Assembly: GCA_041654915.1 (NCBI GenBank)
Contig: JBAZCO010000012.1
Location: 1 to 28,236, forward strand
DNA length: 28,236 nucleotides
From: JBAZCO01 sp041654915
Lineage (GTDB): Bacteria > Bacillota > Clostridia > Christensenellales > DTU072
Reading direction: 5' to 3'
Shown in pieces: positions 1-7,508 of this stretch. The position numbers were made by a program, and so were the translations under genes. The stretch's first letter is position 1. The number at the start of each line of letters is the position of its first letter. The notes under the pieces are model-generated. The model had not been told where the DNA came from, ran no database searches, and was given only the letters and a program-made list of their open reading frames with translations.

Positions 1-1221
1 GCCCGTTTCTATATACTTTTTGTAAGCAATTTCAAATGCCTCTGCGGGACTAACATATGGTATGTTAAGAGAATAGTCACCGCCCTCAACAAGAGCCACT
101 TCGGAGTGATATCTGCCTCTGGGGTCTATGTCGGGATAAAATTCTGCGTCGGCATCTTTGTTATCAAAGATAGCGTTGGGTTGGTAGCGTACGGTTGTTT
201 CTACCGTGCCGGTACGCATACTAAGGTTGGATAGAAGAAGTACAGCCTCGGTTGCCCTTGTTGCGCTCCTCTTTGCCTCTGCTATTTCTTCGGCAGATGC
301 GCCGGCAGCCTTTAATGATGCGTAACGCATAAGCTCGCCCGCACCGTACATAGATGTCCACAAGCCGTCGTTATCGCTCTCGTGGGGTTTCCATATTTCA
401 TTGCCGTCATCATCATATCCCACAAAAGTTGCTTCAGATACCATACCACGGCGCTCTACAAAGTCTTGGGTTTGTTGGTACATATTATCCGCTTTTGCGA
501 TAGCGTCCATATCAACCATAGCAATATGGGTCACACCCTCTGCCATAATCGTCCAAATGCCGTTTGTGCCGTCCTTAACTATGCCAAGGAGAACTCCGTC
601 ATTCTTATAAAAATAGCGGTCGCCCATAAATCTTTGCTCTCTGTCACGGGAATTGGCGGCATTTTCGTCTACTCTAAGAACACCGTATTCGGTGATTGTC
701 CATACTGCGCCATCTTCGGTTGTTGCCTTTTGGTAGCCGCTGTAATCGGTGATACCGCTGACAATTGTGGGAATTTCCGCATCGCCGGCAGGATAGCGTG
801 TTACAATCTTTTGCAGCACATTATTAAGTTGTACGGCTGTGCCTTGGAAGTCAACCTTAAGCAAAGGAGTGCCTTCGTTTTTGGATTCTTCCACTACACG
901 AAGTTTAACAGTTGCTTTGTCGCCGCTTTCTGTTTTGGCAGTAATGCGCACATTACCTTTTTTAAGAGCAGTTACACGCCCCCAACTGTCAACAGATGCT
1001 CTATTTTTGTTAGAAACACTAAATGTGAGCTGACGGTTGGTAACGCCTTGAACAAAGGCGTAGTCGATGGTGCGTGAGTCGCCTACTTCCAACTCCCAGT
1101 CTTCGGGTACTATAAGACGGAAAGTGTCGGCTTCACCTGTGGTCTTGCAGCCGAACATAGCGGAAACCGAAATGAAAGCGAAAGTAATCACTAAAAACAA
1201 TAAAATAGTTCTCTTCTTCAT
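1..1221 (-). CDS. Partial lipoprotein with Ig-like (Big_2-type) domain; 3' end beyond window
   Basis: An open frame of 407 codons begins with ATG at 1221 and runs off the left edge without a stop. It is preceded by GAGG about 5 bases from the start and by a good promoter (1288-1316). The N-terminus is a lipoprotein signal: MKK, a hydrophobic stretch, then Cys25 as likely lipidated residue. Residues about 37-109 read as a bacterial Ig-like domain of the Big_2 type, with the GrVtAlkkGnvrItA core. Two short 'DG..WTI...GV' repeats follow (around 170-185 and 217-232), reminiscent of propeller repeats. From about 283 there is a DNDGLWTSMYGAGELMRYA segment and a helical stretch, which resembles helical-barrel carbohydrate-active proteins. 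A surface protein that binds or processes glycans is an inference; the exact family is not recognised. The opposite strand carries a misleading open frame. Confidence 0.8.
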   Translation of the reverse strand, partial: MKKRTILLFLVITFAFISVSAMFGCKTTGEADTFRLIVPEDWELEVGDSRTIDYAFVQGVTNRQLTFSVSNKNRASVDSWGRVTALKKGNVRITAKTESGDKATVKLRVVEESKNEGTPLLKVDFQGTAVQLNNVLQKIVTRYPAGDAEIPTIVSGITDYSGYQKATTEDGAVWTITEYGVLRVDENAANSRDREQRFMGDRYFYKNDGVLLGIVKDGTNGIWTIMAEGVTHIAMVDMDAIAKADNMYQQTQDFVERRGMVSEATFVGYDDDGNEIWKPHESDNDGLWTSMYGAGELMRYASLKAAGASAEEIAEAKRSATRATEAVLLLSNLSMRTGTVETTVRYQPNAIFDNKDADAEFYPDIDPRGRYHSEVALVEGGDYSLNIPYVSPAEAFEIAYKKYIETG

Positions 1222-1287
1222 CGTTACCTCTAAAAAAATTTAGTTTGCCTGTACCGAAAATGGAAGTCCATACGGGCAACCACTTTC

Positions 1288-1316
1288 ATTCTACCACGAC
1301 TTGCCCTTTTTTTCAA
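1288..1316 (-). promoter_or_regulatory. Promoter for the partial Ig-like lipoprotein gene
   Basis: On the minus strand TTGAAA (1311-1316) and TAGAAT (1288-1293) are separated by 17 bases, a near-consensus housekeeping promoter. The leader of about 60 bases before the ATG includes a short imperfect inverted repeat (ATGG/CCAT inside GTTGCC/GGCAAAC), whose role is unknown. Confidence 0.65.
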
Positions 1317-1388
1317 GAGAGAAAGTGTCGTTTTTTAAAATATTATTTTCTCTGCTAACTTTTTGCTAATAATTATCCTTTTTATGGG

Positions 1389-1417
1389 TTGACAGAAAGC
1401 TATACAAGTATTAGAAT
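1389..1417 (+). promoter_or_regulatory. Promoter for the SGNH lipoprotein operon
   Basis: TTGACA (1389-1394) and TAGAAT (1412-1417) are separated by exactly 17 bases, followed by an AGGAGG (1437-1442) six bases before the ATG at 1449. It lies back to back with the promoter of the minus-strand lipoprotein gene. Confidence 0.75.
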
Positions 1418-1448
1418 ATATAGGAATAACTCTATCAGGAGGGTTTAG

Positions 1449-2459
1449 ATGAAAAAAAAGATACTAATACTCATACTTATTTTATCGCTTGCGGCATCCT
1501 TTTTACTCACCGCCTGCAACGATAATAAAAGCGAAGACAAACTCCGCATTATCTTCCTAGGCGACTCTGTTGGCGAAGGTGTTGCGGGTATGGCACCCAT
1601 ATCCGAGCGTGAAAGAGATGCCTACTTTGGCTCAGTGAGCTTGCGCAACGGCTACGAATTTAGAAATCGTGCAATAAGCGGCTCTCGCTCCCGTCAGTTG
1701 CTTGACTATATTCAAGTAGAGGACGAGGGCATATGGATGACACAATCCCTCATCCGAAGCGCCGATGTTATCCATGTATCTATATTAGGTAACGATATAA
1801 TGTTGTCCGATATAAGCGAAATGGTAACGGGCTTAGTGAAGGATGACGAAGTGCTGCTCAACAAGGTAATAGATACCGCTCGTGACAATATTGCCGAAAT
1901 CGTTAGGATATTAAAGGAATATAACCCCGACGCAATACTCATTATCCAAACAGTTTATAACCCAATATTTGGCAAAAACATCCTCATTACCCCCGACGCA
2001 GAGGTCGAACTAGCAGAACTTGGCATAGGGGAAGATGGTTACAGAGCGCTTGCAAGCGAGATTATCGTGAGAGTAAACGCTGTAATACATCAATATCTTG
2101 CACTGCACCCGGGCGCATTCCACATCGTGGACGGCTTTGCCGAGTACGACCGTATTTATAGGGAAGACCCCGAGCGTGGCAGAGATTTAATATTTGTAGA
2201 CGATGCTCACCCCTCCAGCGAAGGACACGGCGTGCTTGCAGACCTCAACCAAACCTTGTTTGAGGAACTGGGACTTGCCGATGCAAAGAGCGCTCTCAAA
2301 AAATACAAGTCAATGCGTATCGAGCAGTTGGAAAGAATATATTCTAAGCGTATAGATGTGCGTGCGGCAAAGAGAGAAATCAACCGTGCCAAAACCAAAG
2401 AGGAAGTCACCGAACTATATTATGATTTAATAGACGGCATACTTCCCAACTACCTATAA
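1449..2459 (+). CDS. SGNH/GDSL-family hydrolase lipoprotein
   Basis: This 336-residue protein has a lipoprotein signal with LTAC at 20-23, so it is probably anchored outside the membrane through Cys23. The SGNH hydrolase blocks are visible: GDSVGEG with nucleophile Ser40, an ILGND block with Asn115, and DDAHPSSEGH with Asp251 and His254. The family removes acyl or acetyl esters from lipids or polysaccharides; the substrate here cannot be read. The gene has its own strong promoter and AGGAGG site and sits 24 bases upstream of a second lipoprotein gene, so the two are probably co-transcribed. It is clearly homologous to the N-terminal 340 residues of the convergent 570-residue lipoprotein (shared ISER, SILGND, HPGA, HPSxEGH and EELGLA stretches). 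It ends in a charged, helical region after about residue 275. Confidence 0.85.
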   Translation: MKKKILILILILSLAASFLLTACNDNKSEDKLRIIFLGDSVGEGVAGMAPISERERDAYFGSVSLRNGYEFRNRAISGSRSRQLLDYIQVEDEGIWMTQSLIRSADVIHVSILGNDIMLSDISEMVTGLVKDDEVLLNKVIDTARDNIAEIVRILKEYNPDAILIIQTVYNPIFGKNILITPDAEVELAELGIGEDGYRALASEIIVRVNAVIHQYLALHPGAFHIVDGFAEYDRIYREDPERGRDLIFVDDAHPSSEGHGVLADLNQTLFEELGLADAKSALKKYKSMRIEQLERIYSKRIDVRAAKREINRAKTKEEVTELYYDLIDGILPNYL

Positions 2460-2483
2460 TTTGGGATACAAGGAGATTAATTT

Positions 2484-3245
2484 ATGAAAAATATAAGAAA
2501 ATTTATAGTATTAATAACGGTTGCTTTAATCGCAGTATCCTCATTTTTCTTGCTTGCGGCTTGCAATGATACGCCCGAATATCCAGATAGACGGCTGCCG
2601 GAAGAAGATACAATGTTCTATGTTGACTTTGGCACAAGCAAGATTAAGGATAACCCTTTGGGATTAGCCAGCATTTTCTTTGAGCAAAGCGAAAGTTATA
2701 TTCTCTTGAGGGCAGACGGCACTGCTACAATAAAGCTACTTACCAAGCCTGTTGGCGGGGTATTAGGGCTTCCCCAAATTCAAGAGGCGCTAGCAGGTGC
2801 GACTTTTAGCGAAACAGAGATAGACACTTTTGTAAATATGATTTACGGCTACCTCCCCGGCGCAGACTTTACCGACCTTGACACCGTGCAAACATCATTC
2901 CAATCCACATTGGGACTCACCCTTATTGGGCTTGACGGCGACAATGAGCAAGTGCAAAACTTGTTTACTTCAATAGTAAACGATAAGGCTCTTCCTAGCG
3001 AAATCAATCTTCCCTCCGATTTGCGGTTGGGTATTGAAGTAACAGGCGAATATTATATTAAAGATGTTTACTCTGAGCATACCGACACCACCCATACAGG
3101 TGTCTTTATGGGCAAGCACCACGAGGACGGCGAGGCGTTCCTTCTTATGACGCTCACTGAAAACCCCGAAACCAATGTACAAAGAGTACAAGTTATGTAT
3201 AGAGCCATGAAGTTAGAATTAAATGCCTATACCAAGAGCGAATAA
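2484..3245 (+). CDS. Small lipoprotein, partner of SGNH hydrolase
   Basis: This 253-residue protein starts at ATG 2484, eight bases after AGGAG. It has a typical lipoprotein signal ending LLAAC, with Cys27 as the lipidated residue. I do not recognise a named domain. The mature part resembles the C-terminal domain (about residues 365-570) of the convergent 570-residue lipoprotein: both contain a LPG/FPG segment, a hydrophobic GLxL or CGLF stretch, a conserved P..(I/F)xLP turn, and a G(E/W)Y(Y/F)I strand. Because that domain is fused to an SGNH hydrolase in the other protein, this one is likely a functional partner of the hydrolase encoded just upstream, perhaps a substrate-binding or accessory domain. 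That role is inference. Confidence 0.75.
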   Translation: MKNIRKFIVLITVALIAVSSFFLLAACNDTPEYPDRRLPEEDTMFYVDFGTSKIKDNPLGLASIFFEQSESYILLRADGTATIKLLTKPVGGVLGLPQIQEALAGATFSETEIDTFVNMIYGYLPGADFTDLDTVQTSFQSTLGLTLIGLDGDNEQVQNLFTSIVNDKALPSEINLPSDLRLGIEVTGEYYIKDVYSEHTDTTHTGVFMGKHHEDGEAFLLMTLTENPETNVQRVQVMYRAMKLELNAYTKSE

Positions 3246-3275
3246 CTTCCCAAGTTACTTGCAACACAAGACATT

Positions 3276-3313
3276 AAAACCCCACGAGCCGTTACAAGGA
3301 ACGTGGGGTTTTT
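3276..3313 (+). terminator. Intrinsic terminator of the SGNH lipoprotein operon
   Basis: CCCCACG (3280-3286) pairs with CGTGGGG (3302-3308), the arm is extended by AAAA/TTTT, and it is followed by TTTTT. It lies 31 bases after the stop codon at 3245. Confidence 0.8.
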
Positions 3314-3370
3314 GCTTGGGAGAACTTTTATATTAGCACTAAGGCATAGGGTTTTTGTTTGGGAAAACTT
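3306..3370. repeat. Imperfect direct repeat in a convergent intergenic region
   Basis: Bases 3306-3327 and 3349-3370 match at 20 of 22 positions, offset by 43 bases (GGGTTTTTG, then C/T, TTGGGA and so on). A shared AAGGCAT follows each copy. The rest of the 368-base gap (3246-3613) holds two terminators, an isolated TATAAT at 3430-3435 and no convincing gene. Confidence 0.6.
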
Positions 3371-3544
3371 GTAGGGAAGGCATTTAAAGCTAAAGTGTTG
3401 AAATAACAATTTGAGCTAAATTATGTTTGTATAATAAACTCTGCTGTTGATATTAAAGTATTAAAGCAAACAGAATGTAAGCAGTAGTGGTCGCAGTTTA
3501 GTTCGCATTATAGTTGTTGGAATTATAATATTATATCCTTAGGT

Positions 3545-3585
3545 AAAAAGGGCTGTCGCTTGCGAATAAAAGCGACAGCCCTTTT
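3545..3585 (-). terminator. Terminator downstream of the fused SGNH lipoprotein (bidirectional shape)
   Basis: GGGCTGTCGCT (3550-3560) and AGCGACAGCCC (3571-3581) form an 11-base-pair stem. On the minus strand it is followed by TTTTT; on the plus strand TTTT follows, so it could stop transcription from both sides. It lies about 30 bases beyond the minus-strand stop at 3614. Confidence 0.85.
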
Positions 3586-3613
3586 AGCTAACTAGTTTGC
3601 GCAGAAATCAAAC

Positions 3614-5326
3614 TCAATCCTTTTTCTCTTTGCAAGTTATGATTAGTTTGGAAACTTCTATTGCTGTTTCTGTCCAATCTTCACCATCCTCTACTGTGTG
3701 GAAGGTGGAAAAGAACAAGGGGAAACCATCGGGAGAAACATTGTTGAGTCCCATATGTATGTTGGTAAATTCTTCCGTTTGGTTAATAAAGTACCAGCCG
3801 CTAAGCTCAACAGATATCAGCGGCAGCAAAAATCCCTCGGGTATTACCATATCTTCCTCTAAAGATGTGATAAGTTTTTGCATATTTTCGCTCTCTAGGT
3901 CCAAATCATTTATAAATAGACCACAGCTTGTCAACAATCTCAAAGCATCTTCAAAATAGCGTATGTTTAGACCAGGGAACACTTCTTGCAAATATGGTCC
4001 AAAGCCCGTCTGCATAGCCTCATCGCTCAAAATATCAGATAAGTCAAGCCCGCCCTTTAGTGCCTCTACCAATGCAAAATTAGCGCTGGCTATTATTAAT
4101 GGTTTGGGAGTAATTACAAACTTAAAAGTTCCGTTAGGATAAAATGTAAATCCCGACTTTGATAGCTCGGCTATACCCGCATAGTCCGTGCCGTCTTGAT
4201 AGGCAAAGGCGCTTAGTTGGAAAAATCGTTCTTGCTCAAACACACCGCCTTCGGGGCGCTCAAAAGCCAGCGCATCACGCTCGCCACGCACATAAATTGG
4301 AATAACTCCCCTAACAGTCTTGCTGTATATTGAGGAAACTTCCTCAACTGTTTTGGCAGAGGCTATTGCCGCTTTGAGTGCGTTTGTGTCTACTGATGTG
4401 CCGATAAACAGTCTGTCCGTCTGTTCCGTACGCAATTTTTTATATCTTTCTAGTGCAAAATCTTTGTTGGCAAGCCCCAACTCCTCAAGCTTTGCTTGAA
4501 TTAAGCCCGCTATTACTGCGTGTCCTTCGTTGGATGGGTGCATCCAATCCTTATAGAAAAGACTAATTCCGTCCGTGTAGTTCTTTTTATATATGTTATC
4601 AAAAGCTGTATACACATCTATCACTTCGTAAGCCCCAGGATGCTCTTCCAAATAGTCATATACTATGCCGTTAAGCAAGTCACCAATAAGCACTGTTCCT
4701 GTATTGCGTACGCTTGCCGAATCGCCGTCGGAATACTCTATTATTTGTTGTTTTATACTTTCGGAAAATAGCGTGCTTGCCTTATCAATAGGATTGTACA
4801 GGGTGTTAACTAGCAAAGGTGCATTGGGGTTTAGTTCTTTTATCCTTTCGATAGCCAAACCAAAATAGTGTGCGGCACGCTCAAGTTGCTCGTTTATAAC
4901 CGTGGGATTACCCGTTAAGTGGTCATAGGCATTTTGCCCTATATTCCCTACCAAAACATCGTTGCCCAAAATAGATAAATGCAAGATATCCGCTTGCTTT
5001 ATCCAATATTGGCGCTCTTTTGCCGCCGTGCTTGAGCCTACAAGATGCCGGTATAGCTTTTCCGTGTCATCGCCCGAAACAGCGCTCTCAATATAACGAT
5101 AATTGTTATTGCGCCCAACTATGGCATAAAAAGAGTTGCTGTCCCTTTCCGATATGGGAGATGGACCGAGTATGCCCTCGGATATTGAATCGCCAATATA
5201 AACTATGGTTTTATCATATCCGTCATCTTCATCGTTAGAGTTATCGCAAGCTACAAGCGCAAGCGCAAGGGCAATAGCTGCCACGGTCAAGATTGTACCC
5301 AACAATAATTTCTTAAATTTACTCAT
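3614..5326 (-). CDS. Two-domain SGNH hydrolase lipoprotein (fusion form)
   Basis: The protein has 570 residues and starts at an ATG (5324-5326) preceded by AGGAG at good spacing. A signal peptide ends LVAC with Cys27 as lipidation site. The N-terminal domain (about 38-345) is an SGNH hydrolase: GDSISEG with Ser47, SILGND with Asn122, and DWMHPSNEGH with Asp260 and His263. It matches the 336-residue lipoprotein encoded at 1449-2459 along its length. The C-terminal domain (about 365-570) matches the 253-residue lipoprotein encoded at 2484-3245, but without a signal peptide. This gene therefore looks like a fused version of that two-gene operon, in the opposite orientation and convergent with it. 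An extracytoplasmic esterase or deacetylase role is likely; the substrate is unknown. Confidence 0.85.
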   Translation of the reverse strand: MSKFKKLLLGTILTVAAIALALALVACDNSNDEDDGYDKTIVYIGDSISEGILGPSPISERDSNSFYAIVGRNNNYRYIESAVSGDDTEKLYRHLVGSSTAAKERQYWIKQADILHLSILGNDVLVGNIGQNAYDHLTGNPTVINEQLERAAHYFGLAIERIKELNPNAPLLVNTLYNPIDKASTLFSESIKQQIIEYSDGDSASVRNTGTVLIGDLLNGIVYDYLEEHPGAYEVIDVYTAFDNIYKKNYTDGISLFYKDWMHPSNEGHAVIAGLIQAKLEELGLANKDFALERYKKLRTEQTDRLFIGTSVDTNALKAAIASAKTVEEVSSIYSKTVRGVIPIYVRGERDALAFERPEGGVFEQERFFQLSAFAYQDGTDYAGIAELSKSGFTFYPNGTFKFVITPKPLIIASANFALVEALKGGLDLSDILSDEAMQTGFGPYLQEVFPGLNIRYFEDALRLLTSCGLFINDLDLESENMQKLITSLEEDMVIPEGFLLPLISVELSGWYFINQTEEFTNIHMGLNNVSPDGFPLFFSTFHTVEDGEDWTETAIEVSKLIITCKEKKD

Positions 5327-5371
5327 TTATCTCTCCTATTGTTTTATATATATATTAATAATTAATTCCTT

Positions 5372-5400
5372 ATTATATTATGCCAAGCCTTTCTCCCCAA
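5372..5400 (-). promoter_or_regulatory. Possible promoter for the fused SGNH lipoprotein
   Basis: On the minus strand TTGGGG (5395-5400) and TATAAT (5372-5377) are 17 bases apart. The -10 is perfect but the -35 matches only its first three bases. Confidence 0.4.
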
Positions 5401-5407
5401 CTACCCC

Positions 5408-5425
5408 GCAAAATGGTTATTTTGC
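5408..5425 (-). other. Perfect hairpin after the aldose 1-epimerase stop codon
   Basis: GCAAAAT and ATTTTGC are separated by a four-base loop, starting three bases beyond the stop at 5429-5431. No T-run follows on the minus strand, so it is not a standard intrinsic terminator; it may protect the mRNA 3' end. Confidence 0.45.
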
Positions 5426-5428
5426 ATC

Positions 5429-6442
5429 TTATTTTTGCACCGAAAACACATATGCTGTGCGTGTGCGGTATACCTCGCCCGCTTTGAGTGTTATGGGAGC
5501 AAACTCTTTTATGTTGCAAGCGTTGGGAAAGCCTTGTGTTTCCATACAGAAGGCGGACTGATACCCATACATTTTTTTGCCAGCCAAACCACTCAAAAAG
5601 TTGCCCGTATAGAACTGCATACAGGGTCTATCTGTTACAACTGCCATGGTAATTCCCGTCTTTTTACAATACACTTCTGCCGCAGGAGCGCCACCACGAA
5701 GCACATAATTAAAGTCATAGCCCTTTGCAATGTTCAAATATTTATCGTCCGCATCAATGTCCTTGCCAATCGCTTTGGGACTAGAAAAGTCATACGGTGT
5801 GCCGCTTATAGGCACTAATTTTCCCGTTGGAATCAAGCCTCTGTCTATATCGGTTAGCGTATCCGCATTTATGTATACCTCGTGGTCGTGTATGGTGTCA
5901 AACTCTCCCGAAAGATTGAAGTATGCGTGGTTGGTAAGGCTGCATAGGGTTTCACCGTCGCTTGTTGCAAAGTAATCTATGTTTAGTGTCCCATTGTCTA
6001 GCGAATAGATTACCTCAACCTTCAAATTGGCGGGATAGCCCTCCTCCTCCGCAACAGAAACATAGCTAAGGCGCAAGGCTTTATCATCAACGACCGTAGC
6101 TTGCCACAGCTTTTTGTCAAAGCCAAACTGCCCACCATGCAAGTGGTTTTCGCCGTTGTTTTTATATAGATTATAGCGCTTGCCGCCAAGCTCAAAGCTC
6201 GCATTGCCAATGCGGTTTGCAACTCTGCCGATTACAGCATTTAAGTAGGGGTTTTTCTCCCTATAATCATCAAAGTTGTTAAAGCCCGCCACCACATCAA
6301 CAGGCAACCCGTTTTTATCTGGCACAATCAGCTTGTGGATTCTTGCCCCATAGGTGATTATCTCCACACTCACGCCGCTCTCATTTTCCAAGCGAAAGCC
6401 CTCTATGCCTGTTGCGCTTTTTCCTAGAGAAATTATCCTCAT
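5429..6442 (-). CDS. galM: Aldose 1-epimerase (mutarotase)
   Basis: The enzyme interconverts alpha and beta anomers of sugars such as galactose and glucose in the cytoplasm. Family motifs are clear: YGARI near the N-terminus, NGENHLHGG, SLTNHAYFNLSG with the catalytic His, GYDFNYVLRG, and FCMETQGFPNA with the catalytic Glu. I place the start at the ATG 6440-6442 (MRIISLGK), giving 337 residues, the usual length. A seven-codon longer frame begins with TTG at 6463 but has no ribosome binding site; GAGGA lies upstream of the ATG, at a rather long spacing of 12 bases. A strong promoter sits about 75 bases upstream. The neighbouring GPH sugar symporter on the same strand suggests a role in sugar uptake and use, although the pirin gene lies between them. 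Confidence 0.92.
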   Translation of the reverse strand: MRIISLGKSATGIEGFRLENESGVSVEIITYGARIHKLIVPDKNGLPVDVVAGFNNFDDYREKNPYLNAVIGRVANRIGNASFELGGKRYNLYKNNGENHLHGGQFGFDKKLWQATVVDDKALRLSYVSVAEEEGYPANLKVEVIYSLDNGTLNIDYFATSDGETLCSLTNHAYFNLSGEFDTIHDHEVYINADTLTDIDRGLIPTGKLVPISGTPYDFSSPKAIGKDIDADDKYLNIAKGYDFNYVLRGGAPAAEVYCKKTGITMAVVTDRPCMQFYTGNFLSGLAGKKMYGYQSAFCMETQGFPNACNIKEFAPITLKAGEVYRTRTAYVFSVQK

Positions 6443-6515
6443 ACCAACTATATTTCCTCGCAAGAATAAGGCGTTCTATGTCCGCCCATTCTTAAAAATT
6501 AAATATTCCTATTAA

Positions 6516-6543
6516 ATTATAACAGTTTTTTATTTTTTTTCAA
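6516..6543 (-). promoter_or_regulatory. Promoter for galM
   Basis: TTGAAA (6538-6543) and TATAAT (6516-6521) on the minus strand have a 16-base, A-rich spacer. This gives galM its own transcript, separate from pirin upstream. Confidence 0.65.
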
Positions 6544-6608
6544 GACTATATCTATTATTTATTCATAACTATTGCAATTAATATAGGCTAACGGTATAAA
6601 CTTGCCGC

Positions 6609-7439
6609 TTACTTGATAAATGTTCCCTTGCGCAACTCGTCAAAAGCGTGATTTAATTCTGCCTTAGTGTTCATAACTATCGGACCGCCCCAAGCTATTG
6701 GCTCACGCAAGGGCGGCGCAGAGAAAAATATAAACTTTAGCGGCGCATTCTTATGGGCGCTAACCTCAATTGCGCTGCCTTCGCCAAATAGTACCGCCGT
6801 CTTTTGCGGAATATTTTTATTGTCAATAACCGCCTCGCCACGCATAAGGAATATAAATACCGTTTCTCCCTGCGCTGTGGGCAGCGTAATGCTTTTCCCT
6901 GCCTCAAGATTAACCTCATATATAGATGCCGTAATGTGAGGAGGGCTAACCCCTATCTTGCCGCCATAGCTGCCCGATATCACCTTGACCGTCACCCCGT
7001 CTGCCTCAACTACGGGAGTCATTTCTGAGGTGATTGCAAGATACTTTGGGGTTGTCATTTTTTCACTTTTGGGCAAATTTAACCAAAGCTGCAGCCCCAA
7101 CATAAGCGGGGCGGGTTTGGGCATTTCCTCGTGCATTATTCCCGAGCCTGCCGTCATCCATTGCGCATGCCCCGACAATATGGAGTCGGAATTACCTAAG
7201 CTGTCCTTGTGGTCTATTCTGCCCTCGGCAAGATATGTTATTGTTTCTATCCCACGGTGGGGATGAAAGGGAAAACCCCTTATATAATCGGCGGGATTTT
7301 GCGAATCAAAGGAATCTAACATTAAAAATGGGTCAAAGTCATATACATCGGAATGCCCCAATACACGCACCAACCTAACTCCTGCTCCGTCTATTGCTGG
7401 CTGTCCCACTACCGTTTTAACAATACTTCTTGTCTGCAT
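6609..7439 (-). CDS. Pirin family protein (bicupin)
   Basis: The 276-residue protein is a pirin, an iron-binding double-cupin protein. The N-terminal cupin has FHPHRGIETITYL and GSGIMHEE, supplying the four metal ligands His59, His61, His103 and Glu105, equivalent to the ligands in human pirin. The C-terminal pirin domain ends with the typical PLREPIAWGGPIVMN stretch. Bacterial pirins such as YhhW have quercetin dioxygenase activity, and others act as redox-linked regulators; which applies here cannot be read. The ATG at 7439 follows GGAGG by eight bases. It is 69 bases downstream of the GPH transporter gene and could be read through from it. Confidence 0.92.
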   Translation of the reverse strand: MQTRSIVKTVVGQPAIDGAGVRLVRVLGHSDVYDFDPFLMLDSFDSQNPADYIRGFPFHPHRGIETITYLAEGRIDHKDSLGNSDSILSGHAQWMTAGSGIMHEEMPKPAPLMLGLQLWLNLPKSEKMTTPKYLAITSEMTPVVEADGVTVKVISGSYGGKIGVSPPHITASIYEVNLEAGKSITLPTAQGETVFIFLMRGEAVIDNKNIPQKTAVLFGEGSAIEVSAHKNAPLKFIFFSAPPLREPIAWGGPIVMNTKAELNHAFDELRKGTFIK

Positions 7440-7508
7440 TTTTCGTCCTCCGTAAGCTTTTAAGGTATATATTTACTGCCCTCACTCTATATAGCTAAAT
7501 GCGGGGGA

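Noticed and set aside
382..1077. A 231-codon plus-strand open frame
   Set aside because: It lies wholly opposite the partial minus-strand lipoprotein gene, which has a promoter, ribosome binding site, signal peptide and Ig-like domain. The plus frame shows no recognisable motif.
3420..3585. Possible small RNA from TATAAT at 3430 to the hairpin at 3550-3585
   Set aside because: No acceptable -35 stands at the right distance, and the hairpin is explained as the terminator of the minus-strand lipoprotein gene.
5429..6463. Longer GalM start at TTG 6463
   Set aside because: No ribosome binding site precedes it, and the ATG at 6442 gives the normal N-terminus of the family.
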